Shown: positions 26,165 through 37,201, counted from the first letter of the stretch. The stretch is 64,000 bases of DNA from Clostridiaceae bacterium (GCA_902363375.1 CABIZX010000002.1:248001-312000), one strand, 5' to 3'. Made by a program: numbers and translations. Notes: generated by a model not told the origin, from the sequence alone.

Positions 26165-27457
26165 ATGGTAGAAAGAAAATTTAAATTTGATACTTTACAA
26201 GTTCATGGAGGGCAGGAGATAGATAGTTCAACAGGAGCTAGAGCAGTTCCTATATATCAAACTACATCTTATGCTTTTAATAGTGTTGAGCATGGAGCAA
26301 ATTTATTTGCTTTAAAGGAAGAAGGAAATATTTATACGAGAATGATGAATCCAACTACGGATGTTTTTGAGAAAAGGATGGCAGTATTAGAAGGTGGAAT
26401 AGGTGCTCTTGCTCTTGCGTCAGGCTCTGCAGCCATAACATATTCAATAATAAACATAGCAGGAGCTGGAGATGAAATAGTTGCAGCAAGCACTTTATAT
26501 GGAGGCACATATAATTTATTATCTACAACCCTTACAAAGTTAGGAATTAAGGCAACATTTGTAGACCCTGATATTACAGAAAATTTTGATAAGGTTGTAA
26601 ATGATAAAACTAAGGCAATTTATATAGAAACTATAGGAAATCCAGGGATAAATCTTATTGATATAGAGAAGGTGGCAAAGATTGCTCATAAGCACAATAT
26701 ACCATTAATTGTAGATAATACATTTGGAACCCCATACCTTATACGACCAATTGAGTTTGGAGCTGATATTGTGGTTCATTCTGCTACAAAATTTATTGGT
26801 GGACATGGGACCTCTATAGGTGGGGTAATAGTAGATTCAGGAAAATTTAAATGGCTAGATAACTCTAAATTTTTAGAGTTCAACAAACCGGATTCTAGTT
26901 ATAACGGTATAGTATATGCTAAGGATATTGGCAAAGCGGCCTATATTACGAAAGCAAGAGTACAACTTTTAAGAGATACAGGAGCATGTATAAGTCCTTT
27001 TAATTCATTTTTATTTTTACAAGGATTGGAGACTCTTTCACTAAGAGTAGAGAGACATGTGTCAAATGCTAAAAGAATAGCAAAATTTTTAGAGTCACAT
27101 CCACTTGTAGCTTGGGTAAATTATCCTAGTCTAGAAGGAAATCGCTATAATGAACTTGCTAAGAAATATTTGCCTAAAGGAGCTGGCTCTATATTTACTT
27201 TTGGAATAAAAGGAGGAGTAAAAGAAGGAGCTAAATTTATTGAATCGCTAAAGATATTTTCTCACCTTGCCAACGTGGCAGATGCTAAATCTCTTGTAAT
27301 ACATCCAGCAAGTACTACTCACGCACAATTAAATGAAGAAGAGCAGATTAATGCTGGAGTTACACCAGATATGATAAGACTATCTATAGGAATAGAAGAT
27401 GTAGATGATCTTATAGATGATATAGATCAAGCTCTTAAAAAAGCAGTTTTGGTATAA
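26165..27457 (+). CDS. metY: O-acetylhomoserine sulfhydrylase (aminocarboxypropyltransferase)
   Basis: This 430-residue PLP enzyme of the Cys/Met metabolism family makes homocysteine directly from O-acetylhomoserine and sulfide. The PLP lysine lies in [13 protein letters not shown], and [10 protein letters not shown] and the long C-terminal region are typical of MetY. The start is ATG 26165 after AAAGGAGAG; an in-frame ATG at 26120 falls within the terminator region. It is the first gene behind the tandem SAM-I riboswitches and is followed 17 bases later by metA, which makes its substrate. Confidence 0.95.
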   Translation: MVERKFKFDTLQVHGGQEIDSSTGARAVPIYQTTSYAFNSVEHGANLFALKEEGNIYTRMMNPTTDVFEKRMAVLEGGIGALALASGSAAITYSIINIAGAGDEIVAASTLYGGTYNLLSTTLTKLGIKATFVDPDITENFDKVVNDKTKAIYIETIGNPGINLIDIEKVAKIAHKHNIPLIVDNTFGTPYLIRPIEFGADIVVHSATKFIGGHGTSIGGVIVDSGKFKWLDNSKFLEFNKPDSSYNGIVYAKDIGKAAYITKARVQLLRDTGACISPFNSFLFLQGLETLSLRVERHVSNAKRIAKFLESHPLVAWVNYPSLEGNRYNELAKKYLPKGAGSIFTFGIKGGVKEGAKFIESLKIFSHLANVADAKSLVIHPASTTHAQLNEEEQINAGVTPDMIRLSIGIEDVDDLIDDIDQALKKAVLV

Positions 27458-27474
27458 AGGAGAAAGGTAGACAA

Positions 27475-28359
27475 ATGGCATTAATAATAGACAAAAATCT
27501 TTTAGCTGTAGATAAACTTATTAGCTATGGGATAGAGATAAAAGAAAGAATTAATAGTTACAACTTAAAAACAATAAGAATTCTTATTGTAAATTTAATG
27601 TCTAAAAAGTGGGAAACAGAGTTTCAATTTTTAAGGATATTAGGAACTATGGATATAAATTTGCAGGTGGACTTCTTGCAGATGGAAACTTATATGCCAA
27701 AGAATATAGATAAGAATTACTTAAGAGAACATTACAAGTCTTTAAGAGATATAGAGGAAAGTAGTTATGAAGGAATGATTATTACAGGAGCGCCTTTGGA
27801 ATTTTTAAATTTTGAAGATGTTAAGTATTGGGATGAATTAAAGCAGGTAATAGATTATTCGAAGAAAAAGGTGAAGTCGACTATATATCTATGTTGGTCA
27901 GCTATGGCAGGATTATCCTACAACTATGATATAAATAAATGCATGGTGAAAAAAAAGGTGTTCGGAGCTTTTTCACATAGGATAATTAATGAAAATTCTC
28001 CATTATTAATAGGCTTGAGTGATGGATTTATAGTCCCTCACTCAAGATATTTAGAAATAAGAAAATCAGCTATAGCGAGAATAGAAGAATTAGAAATATT
28101 GTCCGAGTCAGAGGAAGCGGGGATATATATAGTAAGTACAAGAGACGGGAAAGAAATTTACATTACAGGCCACCCTGAATATGAAAAATATACTTTAAGG
28201 GATGAATATGAAAGAGATATAAGAGGCGAAATAGATGTAAACTTACCTAAAAATTATTTTATAGATGATGACTATAACATAGAAACAGATTTAGAATGGG
28301 AAATCTGTTCTCAGAATTTATTTAAAAACTGGATAAATGAAATTTTAGGTAATAGCTAA
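27475..28359 (+). CDS. metA: homoserine O-acetyltransferase (MetA/HTS family)
   Basis: The protein has 294 residues. The catalytic Cys is at 141 in CWSAMAGLSY, and the His/Glu pair is in ITGHPEYEKYT. TGAPLE places Glu near 109, matching the Glu111 that marks acetyl-CoA use in Bacillus MetA, whereas succinyl-type enzymes have Gly. O-acetylation also fits the adjacent O-acetylhomoserine sulfhydrylase. The loop CWSAMAG differs from the usual CWGAQAG. AAGGAGAAAGG precedes the start. Confidence 0.93.
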   Translation: MALIIDKNLLAVDKLISYGIEIKERINSYNLKTIRILIVNLMSKKWETEFQFLRILGTMDINLQVDFLQMETYMPKNIDKNYLREHYKSLRDIEESSYEGMIITGAPLEFLNFEDVKYWDELKQVIDYSKKKVKSTIYLCWSAMAGLSYNYDINKCMVKKKVFGAFSHRIINENSPLLIGLSDGFIVPHSRYLEIRKSAIARIEELEILSESEEAGIYIVSTRDGKEIYITGHPEYEKYTLRDEYERDIRGEIDVNLPKNYFIDDDYNIETDLEWEICSQNLFKNWINEILGNS

Positions 28360-28408
28360 AGGAGAATGACTATGTAATTAATTATGTTAAATGGGGAGTG
28401 TTATTTTT

Positions 28409-29635
28409 ATGAATATAGGATTATTAGGTTTTGGTACTGTAGGTACAGGGGTTTATGAAATCATAAATAAGAGAAAAGAATTTTTCAAATCAGCAATAGG
28501 TGAAGAGTTGAATATAAATAAAATACTTATTAAGGATATAAGTAAAGAAAGAAGTACAACTGTTTCTAAGAATCAATTAACAAATGAACCTTATTTAATA
28601 TTAGATGATCCTAATATAGATTTAGTTATAGAAGCTATAGGGGGAACAGTAGAGGCATATGAGTATATAAAGTATGCTTTAAATTCAGGCAAGCACGTGA
28701 TAACTGCAAATAAAGCAGTAGTCGCAAAGCATATGAAAGAATTTGTGGACTTGGCAAAGAAGAATAAAAAAGCATTTTTATATGAGGCCAGTGTAGGCGG
28801 TGGAGTTCCAGTAGTTAAACCTTTAAAACAGCAAGTAACATTAAATGATATTAAAGAAATAACTAGTATATTGAATGGTACATCCAACTTTATACTAAGT
28901 AAGATGATCAACGAAGATTTAGAGTTTGCTGAAGCATTATGTACTGCTCAAAGATTAGGTTATGCTGAAGAGGATCCTACAGACGATATTGAAGGATACG
29001 ACGTTAGAAGGAAATTAGCAATTCTATCGACTATAGCTTTCAAAAAAGAAGTGAAGGAAGAAGATATTAAATGTAGGGGAATTAGAAATATTAAGTTAAT
29101 AGATATGAGAGTAATAAAGGAATTAGGGTACACAGTAAAGCTATTAGCTAGGGCATCCTTTAAGAATAATAAATATTATTTGTCTGTAGAACCCAATATT
29201 TTATCTAAGGATTCATTTTATGCCAAGGTAGAGGATGCTAATAATCTTGTCTCCATTGTTGGGAATGATATAGGAGAACTTAAATTCTACGGGAAAGGTG
29301 CGGGTAAGCTTCCTACAGCAAATGCTGTTGTAAGTGATGTGGTTGATATATTATATAACAATTATAAGACCTATGAAATAAATATAAATGAACACAACCT
29401 ATGTAATAATGTAGATTTAGTTAAAAGTAAGTATTATGTTAGATTAAGTGTTAAGGATGAATTGGTTGAAGATGTTTTAAATACTATTAGAAAAGAAAAT
29501 ATGGTTGATAAAATAATTAGAACGGGAAATAACACTATATTTACGACTAAGAATATAGAAGCTAAAGAAATAGATAAATTTATAAATGGATTCAGAGGTT
29601 TAATAGAAGATGAATTCCATGCTGTAATTCAATAG
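28409..29635 (+). CDS. hom: homoserine dehydrogenase
   Basis: This 408-residue enzyme reduces aspartate semialdehyde to homoserine, the branch feeding MetA. The NAD(P) site is GLLGFGTVGTG; the catalytic core shows TANKAVVAKH, EASVGGGVPV, LNGTSNFIL and GYAEEDPTDDIEGYDVRRK. The C-terminal ~65 residues look like an ACT domain. The start is ATG 28409 after GGGGAG; the longer ATG at 28391 lies in that site. It sits 49 bases after metA. Confidence 0.94.
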   Translation: MNIGLLGFGTVGTGVYEIINKRKEFFKSAIGEELNINKILIKDISKERSTTVSKNQLTNEPYLILDDPNIDLVIEAIGGTVEAYEYIKYALNSGKHVITANKAVVAKHMKEFVDLAKKNKKAFLYEASVGGGVPVVKPLKQQVTLNDIKEITSILNGTSNFILSKMINEDLEFAEALCTAQRLGYAEEDPTDDIEGYDVRRKLAILSTIAFKKEVKEEDIKCRGIRNIKLIDMRVIKELGYTVKLLARASFKNNKYYLSVEPNILSKDSFYAKVEDANNLVSIVGNDIGELKFYGKGAGKLPTANAVVSDVVDILYNNYKTYEININEHNLCNNVDLVKSKYYVRLSVKDELVEDVLNTIRKENMVDKIIRTGNNTIFTTKNIEAKEIDKFINGFRGLIEDEFHAVIQ

Positions 29636-29741
29636 TGAACATTATAAGAAAGTAAATTTATTTGTAGAAAAAATAGAGAAACAGAAAGTAGAATCTTTGA
29701 ATTTAATGAAGCTTTGTATATTCTAGAAGGAGGTAGACAAA

Positions 29742-30629
29742 ATGTATATAAAACAATTATTTGAGGAAAAAGAAGTGGTTTTTTCTTTTGAGATATTCCC
29801 ACCAAAACCAGAATCATCAATAGAAACTATATATAATACATTGGAAGGTTTAAAAGATTTAAATCCAGATTATATTAGTATTACCTATGGAGCGGGAGGA
29901 AGTATTAGTAATAATAGAACATGTCAGCTATCCTCTTTAGTTAAAAATAAGTATGGTATTGAAGCCTTAGCTCATTTGACTTGTATAGGATCTACAAAGA
30001 GTGAGATAACACAAATACTAAAAAATCTAAATCAGAATGGTATGAAAAATATATTAGCTTTAAGAGGTGACATCCCAGAAGGGGAATATAAGCTGGGTGA
30101 ATTTAATAATTCTCAAGAACTTATAAGACATATAAAGAAAACCAATAGCTTTGGGATAGCATCAACATGCTATCCTGAAGGTCATATTGAAAACAAAAGT
30201 ATAGATAGGGAGATGGAGATATTAAAACTAAAGAAGGAAGCAGGAGCAGATTACTTGATTTCACAGCTTTTATTTGATAATAATTACCTATATAATCTTT
30301 TAGAGAAGGTAGAAAAAAACAATATAAATCTACCTATCCAAGCAGGCGTAATGCCGATAACAAATAAAAAGCAAATTGAAAGAATAATATCTATGTGTGG
30401 GGCAACACTTCCATATAAATTTATAAAGATACTCGATAAGTATGAGTATGATAAAGAGGCACTAAGAGATGCAGGCATAGCTTATGCCTTAGAGCAAATA
30501 GTAGACTTAGTGTCTACAGGGGTTAGAGGAATTCATCTTTATACAATGAATAATCCTTATGTAGCTAAAAGAATAACTAATAGTATTGGTTCAATACTAA
30601 ATTCAATAAATAAAAAGCAAGTAGTTTAA
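29742..30629 (+). CDS. metF: methylenetetrahydrofolate reductase
   Basis: This 295-residue TIM-barrel flavoenzyme supplies methyl-tetrahydrofolate for MetH. It shows SFEIFPPKPE near the N terminus, ISITYGAGGS, ALRGDIP and the C-terminal PIQAGVMPI. AGAAGGAGG precedes the start. It follows hom by 106 bases with no strong terminator, and leads the MetH-specific genes. Confidence 0.93.
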   Translation: MYIKQLFEEKEVVFSFEIFPPKPESSIETIYNTLEGLKDLNPDYISITYGAGGSISNNRTCQLSSLVKNKYGIEALAHLTCIGSTKSEITQILKNLNQNGMKNILALRGDIPEGEYKLGEFNNSQELIRHIKKTNSFGIASTCYPEGHIENKSIDREMEILKLKKEAGADYLISQLLFDNNYLYNLLEKVEKNNINLPIQAGVMPITNKKQIERIISMCGATLPYKFIKILDKYEYDKEALRDAGIAYALEQIVDLVSTGVRGIHLYTMNNPYVAKRITNSIGSILNSINKKQVV

Positions 30630-30665
30630 GTAGCAATATACCAATAAATAGAGCAGGTGGTAGTA

Positions 30666-31346
30666 ATGGAGAAAATTCTCGAGAACAAGCATGAGGTTCT
30701 AAGATATTTAGGATATAGAAATCAGCTTATAGATAAATTAACCAATGATTTAATTGAAGAGTCAATAAATGAAATGAGAGGTTTAATTAGACCTAGGTAT
30801 ATATATAAATTCTTTAATATTAAGAGAAGAGAAGAAGAAATATATTTAAGTAATAGTAATTTTAATTTAGTTGGAGAAAGTATTAAAAAGCATTTATCAA
30901 AATCAGAGGAATGCATTTTAATAGCTGTAACTTTAGGAAATGGTGTGGATACCAAAATAAGATATTATGAAAAGATAAGTATGGCTAAGGCACTAATATT
31001 AGATGCATGTGCAACTGTAGCAATAGAAGAAGTATGTGACAAGGTATGTGAAGAGTTAAAAGAAAAGATGCAGAGTGAAAACAAAACTTTAACATTAAGA
31101 TATAGTCCAGGATATGGGGACTTACCTATAGATATACAAAAAAGCTTTTTAACTATTCTTGATACTGGAAATACTATAGGACTTACAGCATCGTCACATA
31201 ATATTCTAATACCTAGAAAATCAGTCACAGCTATAGTTGGTGTTGTTGAAAAAGATGAGAAGAATATGGGGAAGCACCATTGCTTAGAGTGCAATAAATA
31301 TGAGAATTGCATTTTTAGAAAGGAAGATGATAAATGTGGAAATTAG
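30666..31346 (+). CDS. MetH reactivation-domain protein (stand-alone)
   Basis: This 226-residue protein resembles the C-terminal activation domain of cobalamin-dependent methionine synthase (SAM-binding), encoded separately as in Thermotoga and many clostridia. It contains LRYSPGYGDLPI, matching the conserved RxSPGYxxxP SAM loop, and a C-terminal Cys-rich stretch (CLECNKYENC). It would reductively methylate oxidised cob(II)alamin on MetH. ATG 30666 is preferred over an in-frame GTG at 30657. It overlaps the start of metH, indicating coupled translation. Confidence 0.88.
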   Translation: MEKILENKHEVLRYLGYRNQLIDKLTNDLIEESINEMRGLIRPRYIYKFFNIKRREEEIYLSNSNFNLVGESIKKHLSKSEECILIAVTLGNGVDTKIRYYEKISMAKALILDACATVAIEEVCDKVCEELKEKMQSENKTLTLRYSPGYGDLPIDIQKSFLTILDTGNTIGLTASSHNILIPRKSVTAIVGVVEKDEKNMGKHHCLECNKYENCIFRKEDDKCGN

Positions 31347-33714
31347 AGAGAAATTAAAGGAGCAAACTTTAATTTTCGATGGAGCTATGGGGACTATGCT
31401 TCAAAAGAAAGGGTTAAAATTAGGAGAATTACCAGAAAGCTTAAATATTACAAACCCACAAATAATAGTTGAAATACACAAAAGTTATATTGAGGCTGGT
31501 TCAGATATTATTACTACGAATACCTTTGGCGCTAATGAAATTAAGCTTAAAAGTAGTAAGTTTAAAGTAGAAGAAATAATTTCTTCAGCAGTGGAAAATG
31601 CTAAAGCTGCTGCCAAGGATAGGAATGTATATATAGCTTTAGATATAGGTCCAATTGGAGAATTATTAGAACCTATGGGAACTTTAACCTTTGATGAGGC
31701 CTATGATATCTTTAAAAGACAGGTTATTCAAGGCGTAAAAAGTGGTGTAGATTTAATATTAATAGAGACCATGACAGATTTATATGAAGCAAAGGCTGCT
31801 ATATTAGCAGCTAAAGAAAATTCTGATTTACCTGTATTTTGTACTATGAGTTTTGAGGCAGATAAAAGAACTTTTACAGGATGCAATCCTACATCTATGG
31901 TAATGGTATTAGAAGGACTAGGAGTAGATGCCCTTGGTGTTAACTGTTCTCTAGGACCTAAAGAACTAGACGATATAGTGAATGAGATATTAGATATAAC
32001 AAATGTACCAGTGATAGTTCAGGCAAATGCAGGATTGCCTAAAATTGTTGATGGAGATACCATATTTAATATATTGCCTGAAGAGTTTGCATACTATGGA
32101 GGTAGGTTCAAAGAAAAAGGAGTAAAAATAGTAGGAGGCTGTTGTGGTACAACTGATAGGCATATATCAGAATTAGTAAAAGCTTTAGAGAGAGTAGAAA
32201 TGAAAAATAGGAAGTCAAGCTCATTAACTGGTGTATGCACACCTACTAAAGCAGTAATTATCAACGATGTAAAAGTAATAGGTGAAAGAATAAACCCAAC
32301 GGGGAAAAAAATGTTTAAGGAAGCATTAAGAAATGACAATTTAGACTACATTTTAAGAGAAGCAATAGATCAAGTCGAGGCAGGAGCAGAAATTTTAGAT
32401 GTGAATGTAGGTCTTCCTGAAATAAATGAAGAAGATACAATGGTAAGAGTTATTAAAGAGATACAATCAATACTAGATGTACCTCTTCAAATAGATTCTA
32501 CAAATCCAAAGGTAATAGAAAAGGCACTAAGATATTATAATGGTAAAGCTATAGTTAATTCGGTAAATGGTGAGGATGCAGCTTTACAAAAAATACTACC
32601 AATAGTAAAGAAGTATGGGGCTGCAGTTATAGGCCTTACGCTAGATGAGAATGGAATTCCTTCAAGTAGTGAAGAAAGGTTGAAGATAGCTGAGAAAATA
32701 GTTAAGACAGCAGAAGAATATGGAATAGATAAAAAAGATGTATATATTGATTGCTTAACATTAACAGCAGCAGCTCAACAAGCAGATGTAAAAGATACAT
32801 TAAAGGCTCTTTCTTTGGTAAAGGAGAAATTAAAGGTAAAGACCGTTCTCGGAGTATCTAATGTTTCATTTGGATTACCTAATAGGGAAATCTTGAATAA
32901 AACATTTTTAGCAGCTAGTTTATTTTCTGGCTTGGATTTACCTATAATAAATCCATTAGATAAAGAGATGATGAATATCATAGTTGCCTCAAAGGTTTTA
33001 TGGAATCAAGATAAAGGGGCAAAGGAATATCTAAAATACAGCGAAAGTATATCTCAAGAGAAAAATTTTATAAAAAATAATACAATTAGTACTAATAATG
33101 ATTTATTTAAAATTATTTTAAACGGAATAAAAGATGAAGCTAAAATGGCTACGGTAGAGCTGTTAGAATATAAAGAACCACTAGAGATTATTAATGAATA
33201 TATAATTCCAGCATTAGATGTTGTTGGTGAGAGATATGAAAAAGGAGATATATTTCTTCCACAGCTAATTCATTCAGCAGAAACAGTAAAGAGTTCTTTC
33301 CAAATTATAAAGAATAAATTAAGTTTAAATAATACTATATCAGTTTCAAAAGGAAAGATAATATTAGCTACAGTAAAAGGGGATATTCATGATATAGGAA
33401 AAAATATAGTAAAGGTGCTCCTAGAGAATTATAATTACGAAATTATAGATTTAGGAAAGGATGTTCCAAAGGAGAAAGTAATAGATGCAGCAATGAAAAA
33501 TGATGTTAAGCTTATAGGCCTTAGTGCACTAATGACTACTACGGTTAAAAATATGGAGGAAACCATATCTGAATTAAAAAAGGCCAAACCAGATTGTGTA
33601 GTTATGGTGGGAGGTGCTGTATTAAATAAAGAGTATGCTGATATGATTAAAGCTGATTATTATGCTAAGGACGCAAAGGAATCTGTAGCAATAGCAAGGC
33701 AAATATTAGGATAG
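31327..33714 (+). CDS. metH: cobalamin-dependent methionine synthase, without activation domain
   Basis: The protein has about 795 residues in modular order. The homocysteine-methyltransferase barrel (about 1-300) has zinc Cys motifs GVNCS and VGGCCGTT. The pterin-binding barrel (about 315-585) has INPTGKK and LDVNVG. The B12 cap and B12-binding domain (about 600-795) has the axial His loop GDIHDIGKNI. The reactivation domain is absent and supplied by the upstream gene. The start could be ATG 31327 or GTG 31336; the Shine-Dalgarno AAGGAAG fits the latter slightly better. It depends on cobalamin, matching the B12 importer at 60267-63152. Confidence 0.95.
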   Translation: MINVEIREKLKEQTLIFDGAMGTMLQKKGLKLGELPESLNITNPQIIVEIHKSYIEAGSDIITTNTFGANEIKLKSSKFKVEEIISSAVENAKAAAKDRNVYIALDIGPIGELLEPMGTLTFDEAYDIFKRQVIQGVKSGVDLILIETMTDLYEAKAAILAAKENSDLPVFCTMSFEADKRTFTGCNPTSMVMVLEGLGVDALGVNCSLGPKELDDIVNEILDITNVPVIVQANAGLPKIVDGDTIFNILPEEFAYYGGRFKEKGVKIVGGCCGTTDRHISELVKALERVEMKNRKSSSLTGVCTPTKAVIINDVKVIGERINPTGKKMFKEALRNDNLDYILREAIDQVEAGAEILDVNVGLPEINEEDTMVRVIKEIQSILDVPLQIDSTNPKVIEKALRYYNGKAIVNSVNGEDAALQKILPIVKKYGAAVIGLTLDENGIPSSSEERLKIAEKIVKTAEEYGIDKKDVYIDCLTLTAAAQQADVKDTLKALSLVKEKLKVKTVLGVSNVSFGLPNREILNKTFLAASLFSGLDLPIINPLDKEMMNIIVASKVLWNQDKGAKEYLKYSESISQEKNFIKNNTISTNNDLFKIILNGIKDEAKMATVELLEYKEPLEIINEYIIPALDVVGERYEKGDIFLPQLIHSAETVKSSFQIIKNKLSLNNTISVSKGKIILATVKGDIHDIGKNIVKVLLENYNYEIIDLGKDVPKEKVIDAAMKNDVKLIGLSALMTTTVKNMEETISELKKAKPDCVVMVGGAVLNKEYADMIKADYYAKDAKESVAIARQILG

Positions 33715-33911
33715 AAATTAATAAGATAATATTTTAAGTAAAGACTGATTAATGTTATTCAGTTATATAATTTTATATAACAATATATATAAATATGGTT
33801 GCAAGAAAGATTTTAAATATTTATTGATAAAGGTATATTAAAACTGTAACATATAATTTCTGAACTCATATTATATAGCAACATAGTATGTGATTATTTG
33901 GAGGAATAGAA

Positions 33912-34406
33912 GTGAAGGAATTTTTAAGTGTTGAAGGAATAGTTACAGGTATAGAAGTTATGAGTACTTCAGTGAATGACAGGTCAGCTTGCACATTACT
34001 TATGTCAGTAAGAGGTAGAGGAGAGGATACTTTTAATCTAGTTGTCAGTGTAGACACTTATTTTGTAGATCATGTTAATATAAGACCTGGTGATCATATA
34101 ATTGCATTTTATGATGCATTAGCACCTATGCCATTAATATTTCCACCTCAATACCGCGCTATAGTTATAGGAAAAAAATCAAGAAGAGAGACTATTAAAG
34201 TATCTCATTTTAATAGGAACTTAATAAGTAGCGATGACTCACTTAGACTTAATATTGGTGATAGAACAAAAATACTACTTCAAAACGGTCAGACTTTTTT
34301 AGGCAATATTGGAAACAGAAATCTTGTAGTGGTGTACGGTATTAGTACTAAGAGCATACCAGCAATAACAACACCATACCAAATTATAGTTTTATGTGAT
34401 AACTAG
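33912..34406 (+). CDS. conserved hypothetical protein
   Basis: This 164-residue soluble protein begins with GTG 33912 after GGAGG. It is beta-rich with segments such as RGRGEDTFNLVVS and PLIFPPQYRAIVIGKK, giving an OB-like or beta-barrel impression. I do not recognise the family. It stands alone, 200 bases after metH, and is followed by a strong fold-back. No catalytic motif, signal peptide or membrane segment is seen. Confidence 0.7.
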   Translation: MKEFLSVEGIVTGIEVMSTSVNDRSACTLLMSVRGRGEDTFNLVVSVDTYFVDHVNIRPGDHIIAFYDALAPMPLIFPPQYRAIVIGKKSRRETIKVSHFNRNLISSDDSLRLNIGDRTKILLQNGQTFLGNIGNRNLVVVYGISTKSIPAITTPYQIIVLCDN

Positions 34407-34441
34407 ATTAAATATATTTAAACTATATAAACTTTGTAAGG

Positions 34442-34501
34442 AGAGGCCTTCGTAAAATAAGCTAATATAAAGATATATTAGCTTATTTTACGAAGGCCTC
34501 T
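34442..34501 (+). repeat. 28-base perfect hairpin, short member of AT-rich fold-back repeat family
   Basis: A perfect 28-base stem (34442-34469 and 34474-34501) with a four-base loop AAGA is followed by a T-rich run, so it may end transcription. The outer part CCTTCGTAAAATAAGCTAATATA aligns with the ends of the repeats at 43163 and 49249, suggesting a shared origin. Confidence 0.75.
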
Positions 34502-34672
34502 TAATTTTTTAAAATTTTATATATAAAAATGAAATAAATTTTAAGAAGCCCAATAATATATTTAAAACAAATTGATTGACAATTCAAAAAATAGAATATA
34601 AAATATAGTTAAAATATTAACAATTTTAGGGTTTATGTTAATAATTTAAATTTAACTATGGAGGGATATATA

Positions 34673-35437
34673 ATGAAATTACAGGGGAAAGTGGCTATAG
34701 TTACAGGGGCTAGTGCAGGTATGGGAAGAGATATTGCATATAGCTATGCTAAGGAAGGCGCTAAAGTACTTGCTGTTGCACGTCGTATTGAAAAGTTAAA
34801 GGATCTTGCAAATGAAGCTAAAAATTTAGATGGAGAAATAGTACCATTTGCTGCTGATATGGCAGATATAAACCAAGTTAATGCAATGGTAGATGAGGCT
34901 ATAAAGGTATTTGGAACTCTAGATATATTAGTTAATAATGCAGGTATAATGGATGATTTTAGTCCTGTTGCAGATGTTTCAGATGATATGTGGAATAAAG
35001 TTATGAGTGTAAACTTAAACGGACCTTTTTATGCTATTAGAAAAGCTATAAATCATTTTCTAAAAACAGGTAGCGGAGTAATTGTAAATGTAGCTTCTAT
35101 TGGTGGATTATGTGGAGCTAGAGCAGGGGCAGCTTATACATCATCAAAACATGCTTTGATTGGTCTTACTAAGAATACTGCATTTATGTATTCTAACAAC
35201 AATATTAGATGTAATGCAATCTGTCCAGGAGGGGTAGAAACAGAAATTAATACTGGAGACTATATGAAAAATATAAATAGTAAGGGAATGGATAGAATAG
35301 CTACAGGTATGGGAGCAAACCCACGTATGGGAAAAAGTAGCGAGATTTCTCCGATGGCTATATTTTTAGCAAGTGAAGATTCTAGCTATGTTAATGGACA
35401 ATGTATAGCTATAGATGGAGGCTTTACTGCATATTAA
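34673..35437 (+). CDS. short-chain dehydrogenase/reductase (FabG/HSDH-like)
   Basis: This 254-residue classical SDR has the cofactor site VTGASAGMGRDI, NNAG, the active-site Ser (NVASIGG) and YTSSK for Tyr and Lys. After the cofactor strand, ARRIEKL suggests possible NADP(H) preference. The start is ATG 34673 after TATGGAGGG. It stands alone between terminators. It could reduce 3-oxoacyl groups, steroids or other ketones; no context narrows this. Confidence 0.9.
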   Translation: MKLQGKVAIVTGASAGMGRDIAYSYAKEGAKVLAVARRIEKLKDLANEAKNLDGEIVPFAADMADINQVNAMVDEAIKVFGTLDILVNNAGIMDDFSPVADVSDDMWNKVMSVNLNGPFYAIRKAINHFLKTGSGVIVNVASIGGLCGARAGAAYTSSKHALIGLTKNTAFMYSNNNIRCNAICPGGVETEINTGDYMKNINSKGMDRIATGMGANPRMGKSSEISPMAIFLASEDSSYVNGQCIAIDGGFTAY

Positions 35438-35497
35438 TTAAAAACTATCAAAATATAATGGGTAGTTACTTCAGTACTAAGTTTTAATAAAGATATT

Positions 35498-35548
35498 TTG
35501 TCTAGGGTGTTATTTATTGGAATAAAATACCCTAGGCAATTTTATTTT
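35498..35548 (+). terminator. terminator after the SDR gene
   Basis: A stem pairing TTGTCTAGGGTGTTATTT with AATAAAATACCCTAGGCAA, including G-U pairs, is followed by TTTTATTTTATTTT. Confidence 0.75.
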
Positions 35549-35704
35549 ATTTTATTTTCAAATAAATTTAAAAAAGAATGGATATGTGTAGAAATATGAT
35601 GATAGAAAATCATTTAATAATATATATAATGTGTATAAAATATAATAGAAAGATGTATTTGATAAATTATTATCTATTTTAGTACATTATTATAGGGGGA
35701 AAAT

Positions 35705-37189
35705 ATGAACGGACAAGATAAATCTAGCATAAACATCGCTCATAGAGTAAATTTATTAGTTATAGTTTTATTGGTATGCTTACTTTGTGGACAACTTGTA
35801 ATGACAAAAGGAATTGAGAAAAGTATAGTTTATTTATTTGCAGGTGGAATAGCAATATTATTAGCTGTAATTAATTATTTTTTACCAATAAACAAGCATA
35901 TTAAGGGATTATTTTTTGCATTACTACCTGCAATTGTAATAATTATACTTTTCTGTTTAGATGGCTATGCATTAAATAAGCATTATATGCTTTTGATGAG
36001 TGTAGCTATGGTATCTTTATATTTTAAGAAAGAACTTATTATTATATTTGGAGTAATAATAGATATTTTAATGATTACCCTATACCTAGTTGTTCCAGAG
36101 AAGTTTTTAGGTGTAAATGCAAATTTTCAAGGAATAATCACTACATTAACCATATTTAGTGCAGTAGTATTACTACTATATCTTTTAACTAGATGGGGAG
36201 AACTATTAATTAATGAATCAATTAAAAAGGAAGAAAAAACTAAAGACTTATTGAAAAAGTTGAAAGAAACCTTTGATTATATTGAGCAACAGGCTATAGA
36301 ATTAGACAATAATATAGGAGTGGTTAATAGTAACATGGTAACTATTAATGATGAAAGCCATGTTATAGTAGATTCTGTCCAACAGATTGCTGGAGCAATA
36401 CAGGAAGAAGCTTCTAGTATTAGTATGACTAATGATGCTATGAGTAGTTCTTTAAAAGAAGTAGATCAGATTATAGATATAACAGAAGGAATTGTTAGTA
36501 AGTCAAATGAAATGAATACTAAAGTTGAGGATGGTTGGAACAAAATAAATAAAGTAGCTAATCATATGGAGACAGTTAGTTTATCAATTAGCAGTACTGC
36601 ATTAACGGTTTCTGAGCTTAGTCTGAGCTTAGAAAAAATAAATGTATTACTAGAGGGAATAAAACAAATTGCAGATCAAACAAATCTTTTAGCTTTAAAT
36701 GCAGCAATAGAATCTGCAAGAGCTGGAGAACATGGGAGAGGGTTTGCTGTAGTTGCAGAAGAGGTACGTAAGCTATCTGAAGAGAGCGCAAGGATTGTAG
36801 ATGATATATCTAAAGTAACTACAAGTATATTTACAAAATCCAAAGAAGCGAGAGAAAAATCTAGAAATGGTGAAGTGGCAGCCCTTGAGGGACAGGAACT
36901 ATTAAATAAAATTTCAGCTTACTTTAAAGAAATATCAGATTCTTTTAAGGAAACCAATAGTTCTCTTACAGGAGGAATGAAAAAGATTGAGTCAGCGACA
37001 GTAGGTTTTACCAACATACAAAAGGAGATAGAGAACTTAGCAAGTATATCTGAAGAGAATACTGCATCAACTGAAGAAATTCTGTCAACTTTAGAAGGTG
37101 AAAATGAATTAATAGCTTCTATAAATACATCAATTTCGGAAGTATATAAATTAAGTGGGCAATTAAAAAATATAGTTAATGAAAATTAG
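35705..37189 (+). CDS. methyl-accepting chemotaxis protein with multi-pass membrane sensor
   Basis: The protein has 494 residues. The N-terminal ~180 residues hold about six membrane helices with little extracellular loop, so the sensor is likely membrane-embedded rather than a periplasmic Cache domain. No HAMP domain is obvious. The signalling hairpin tip is [33 protein letters not shown], split by the usual glycine hinge pattern. It would control CheA. GGGGG precedes the start. MotAB occurs later in the window; the che genes are not here. Confidence 0.93.
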   Translation: MNGQDKSSINIAHRVNLLVIVLLVCLLCGQLVMTKGIEKSIVYLFAGGIAILLAVINYFLPINKHIKGLFFALLPAIVIIILFCLDGYALNKHYMLLMSVAMVSLYFKKELIIIFGVIIDILMITLYLVVPEKFLGVNANFQGIITTLTIFSAVVLLLYLLTRWGELLINESIKKEEKTKDLLKKLKETFDYIEQQAIELDNNIGVVNSNMVTINDESHVIVDSVQQIAGAIQEEASSISMTNDAMSSSLKEVDQIIDITEGIVSKSNEMNTKVEDGWNKINKVANHMETVSLSISSTALTVSELSLSLEKINVLLEGIKQIADQTNLLALNAAIESARAGEHGRGFAVVAEEVRKLSEESARIVDDISKVTTSIFTKSKEAREKSRNGEVAALEGQELLNKISAYFKEISDSFKETNSSLTGGMKKIESATVGFTNIQKEIENLASISEENTASTEEILSTLEGENELIASINTSISEVYKLSGQLKNIVNEN

Positions 37190-37201
37190 TATTATAATAA
37201 T

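Noticed and set aside
34442..34501. Perfect 28-base hairpin considered only as a terminator
   Set aside because: It probably does terminate transcription, but its end sequence aligns with two larger repeats, so it is listed as a repeat family member.
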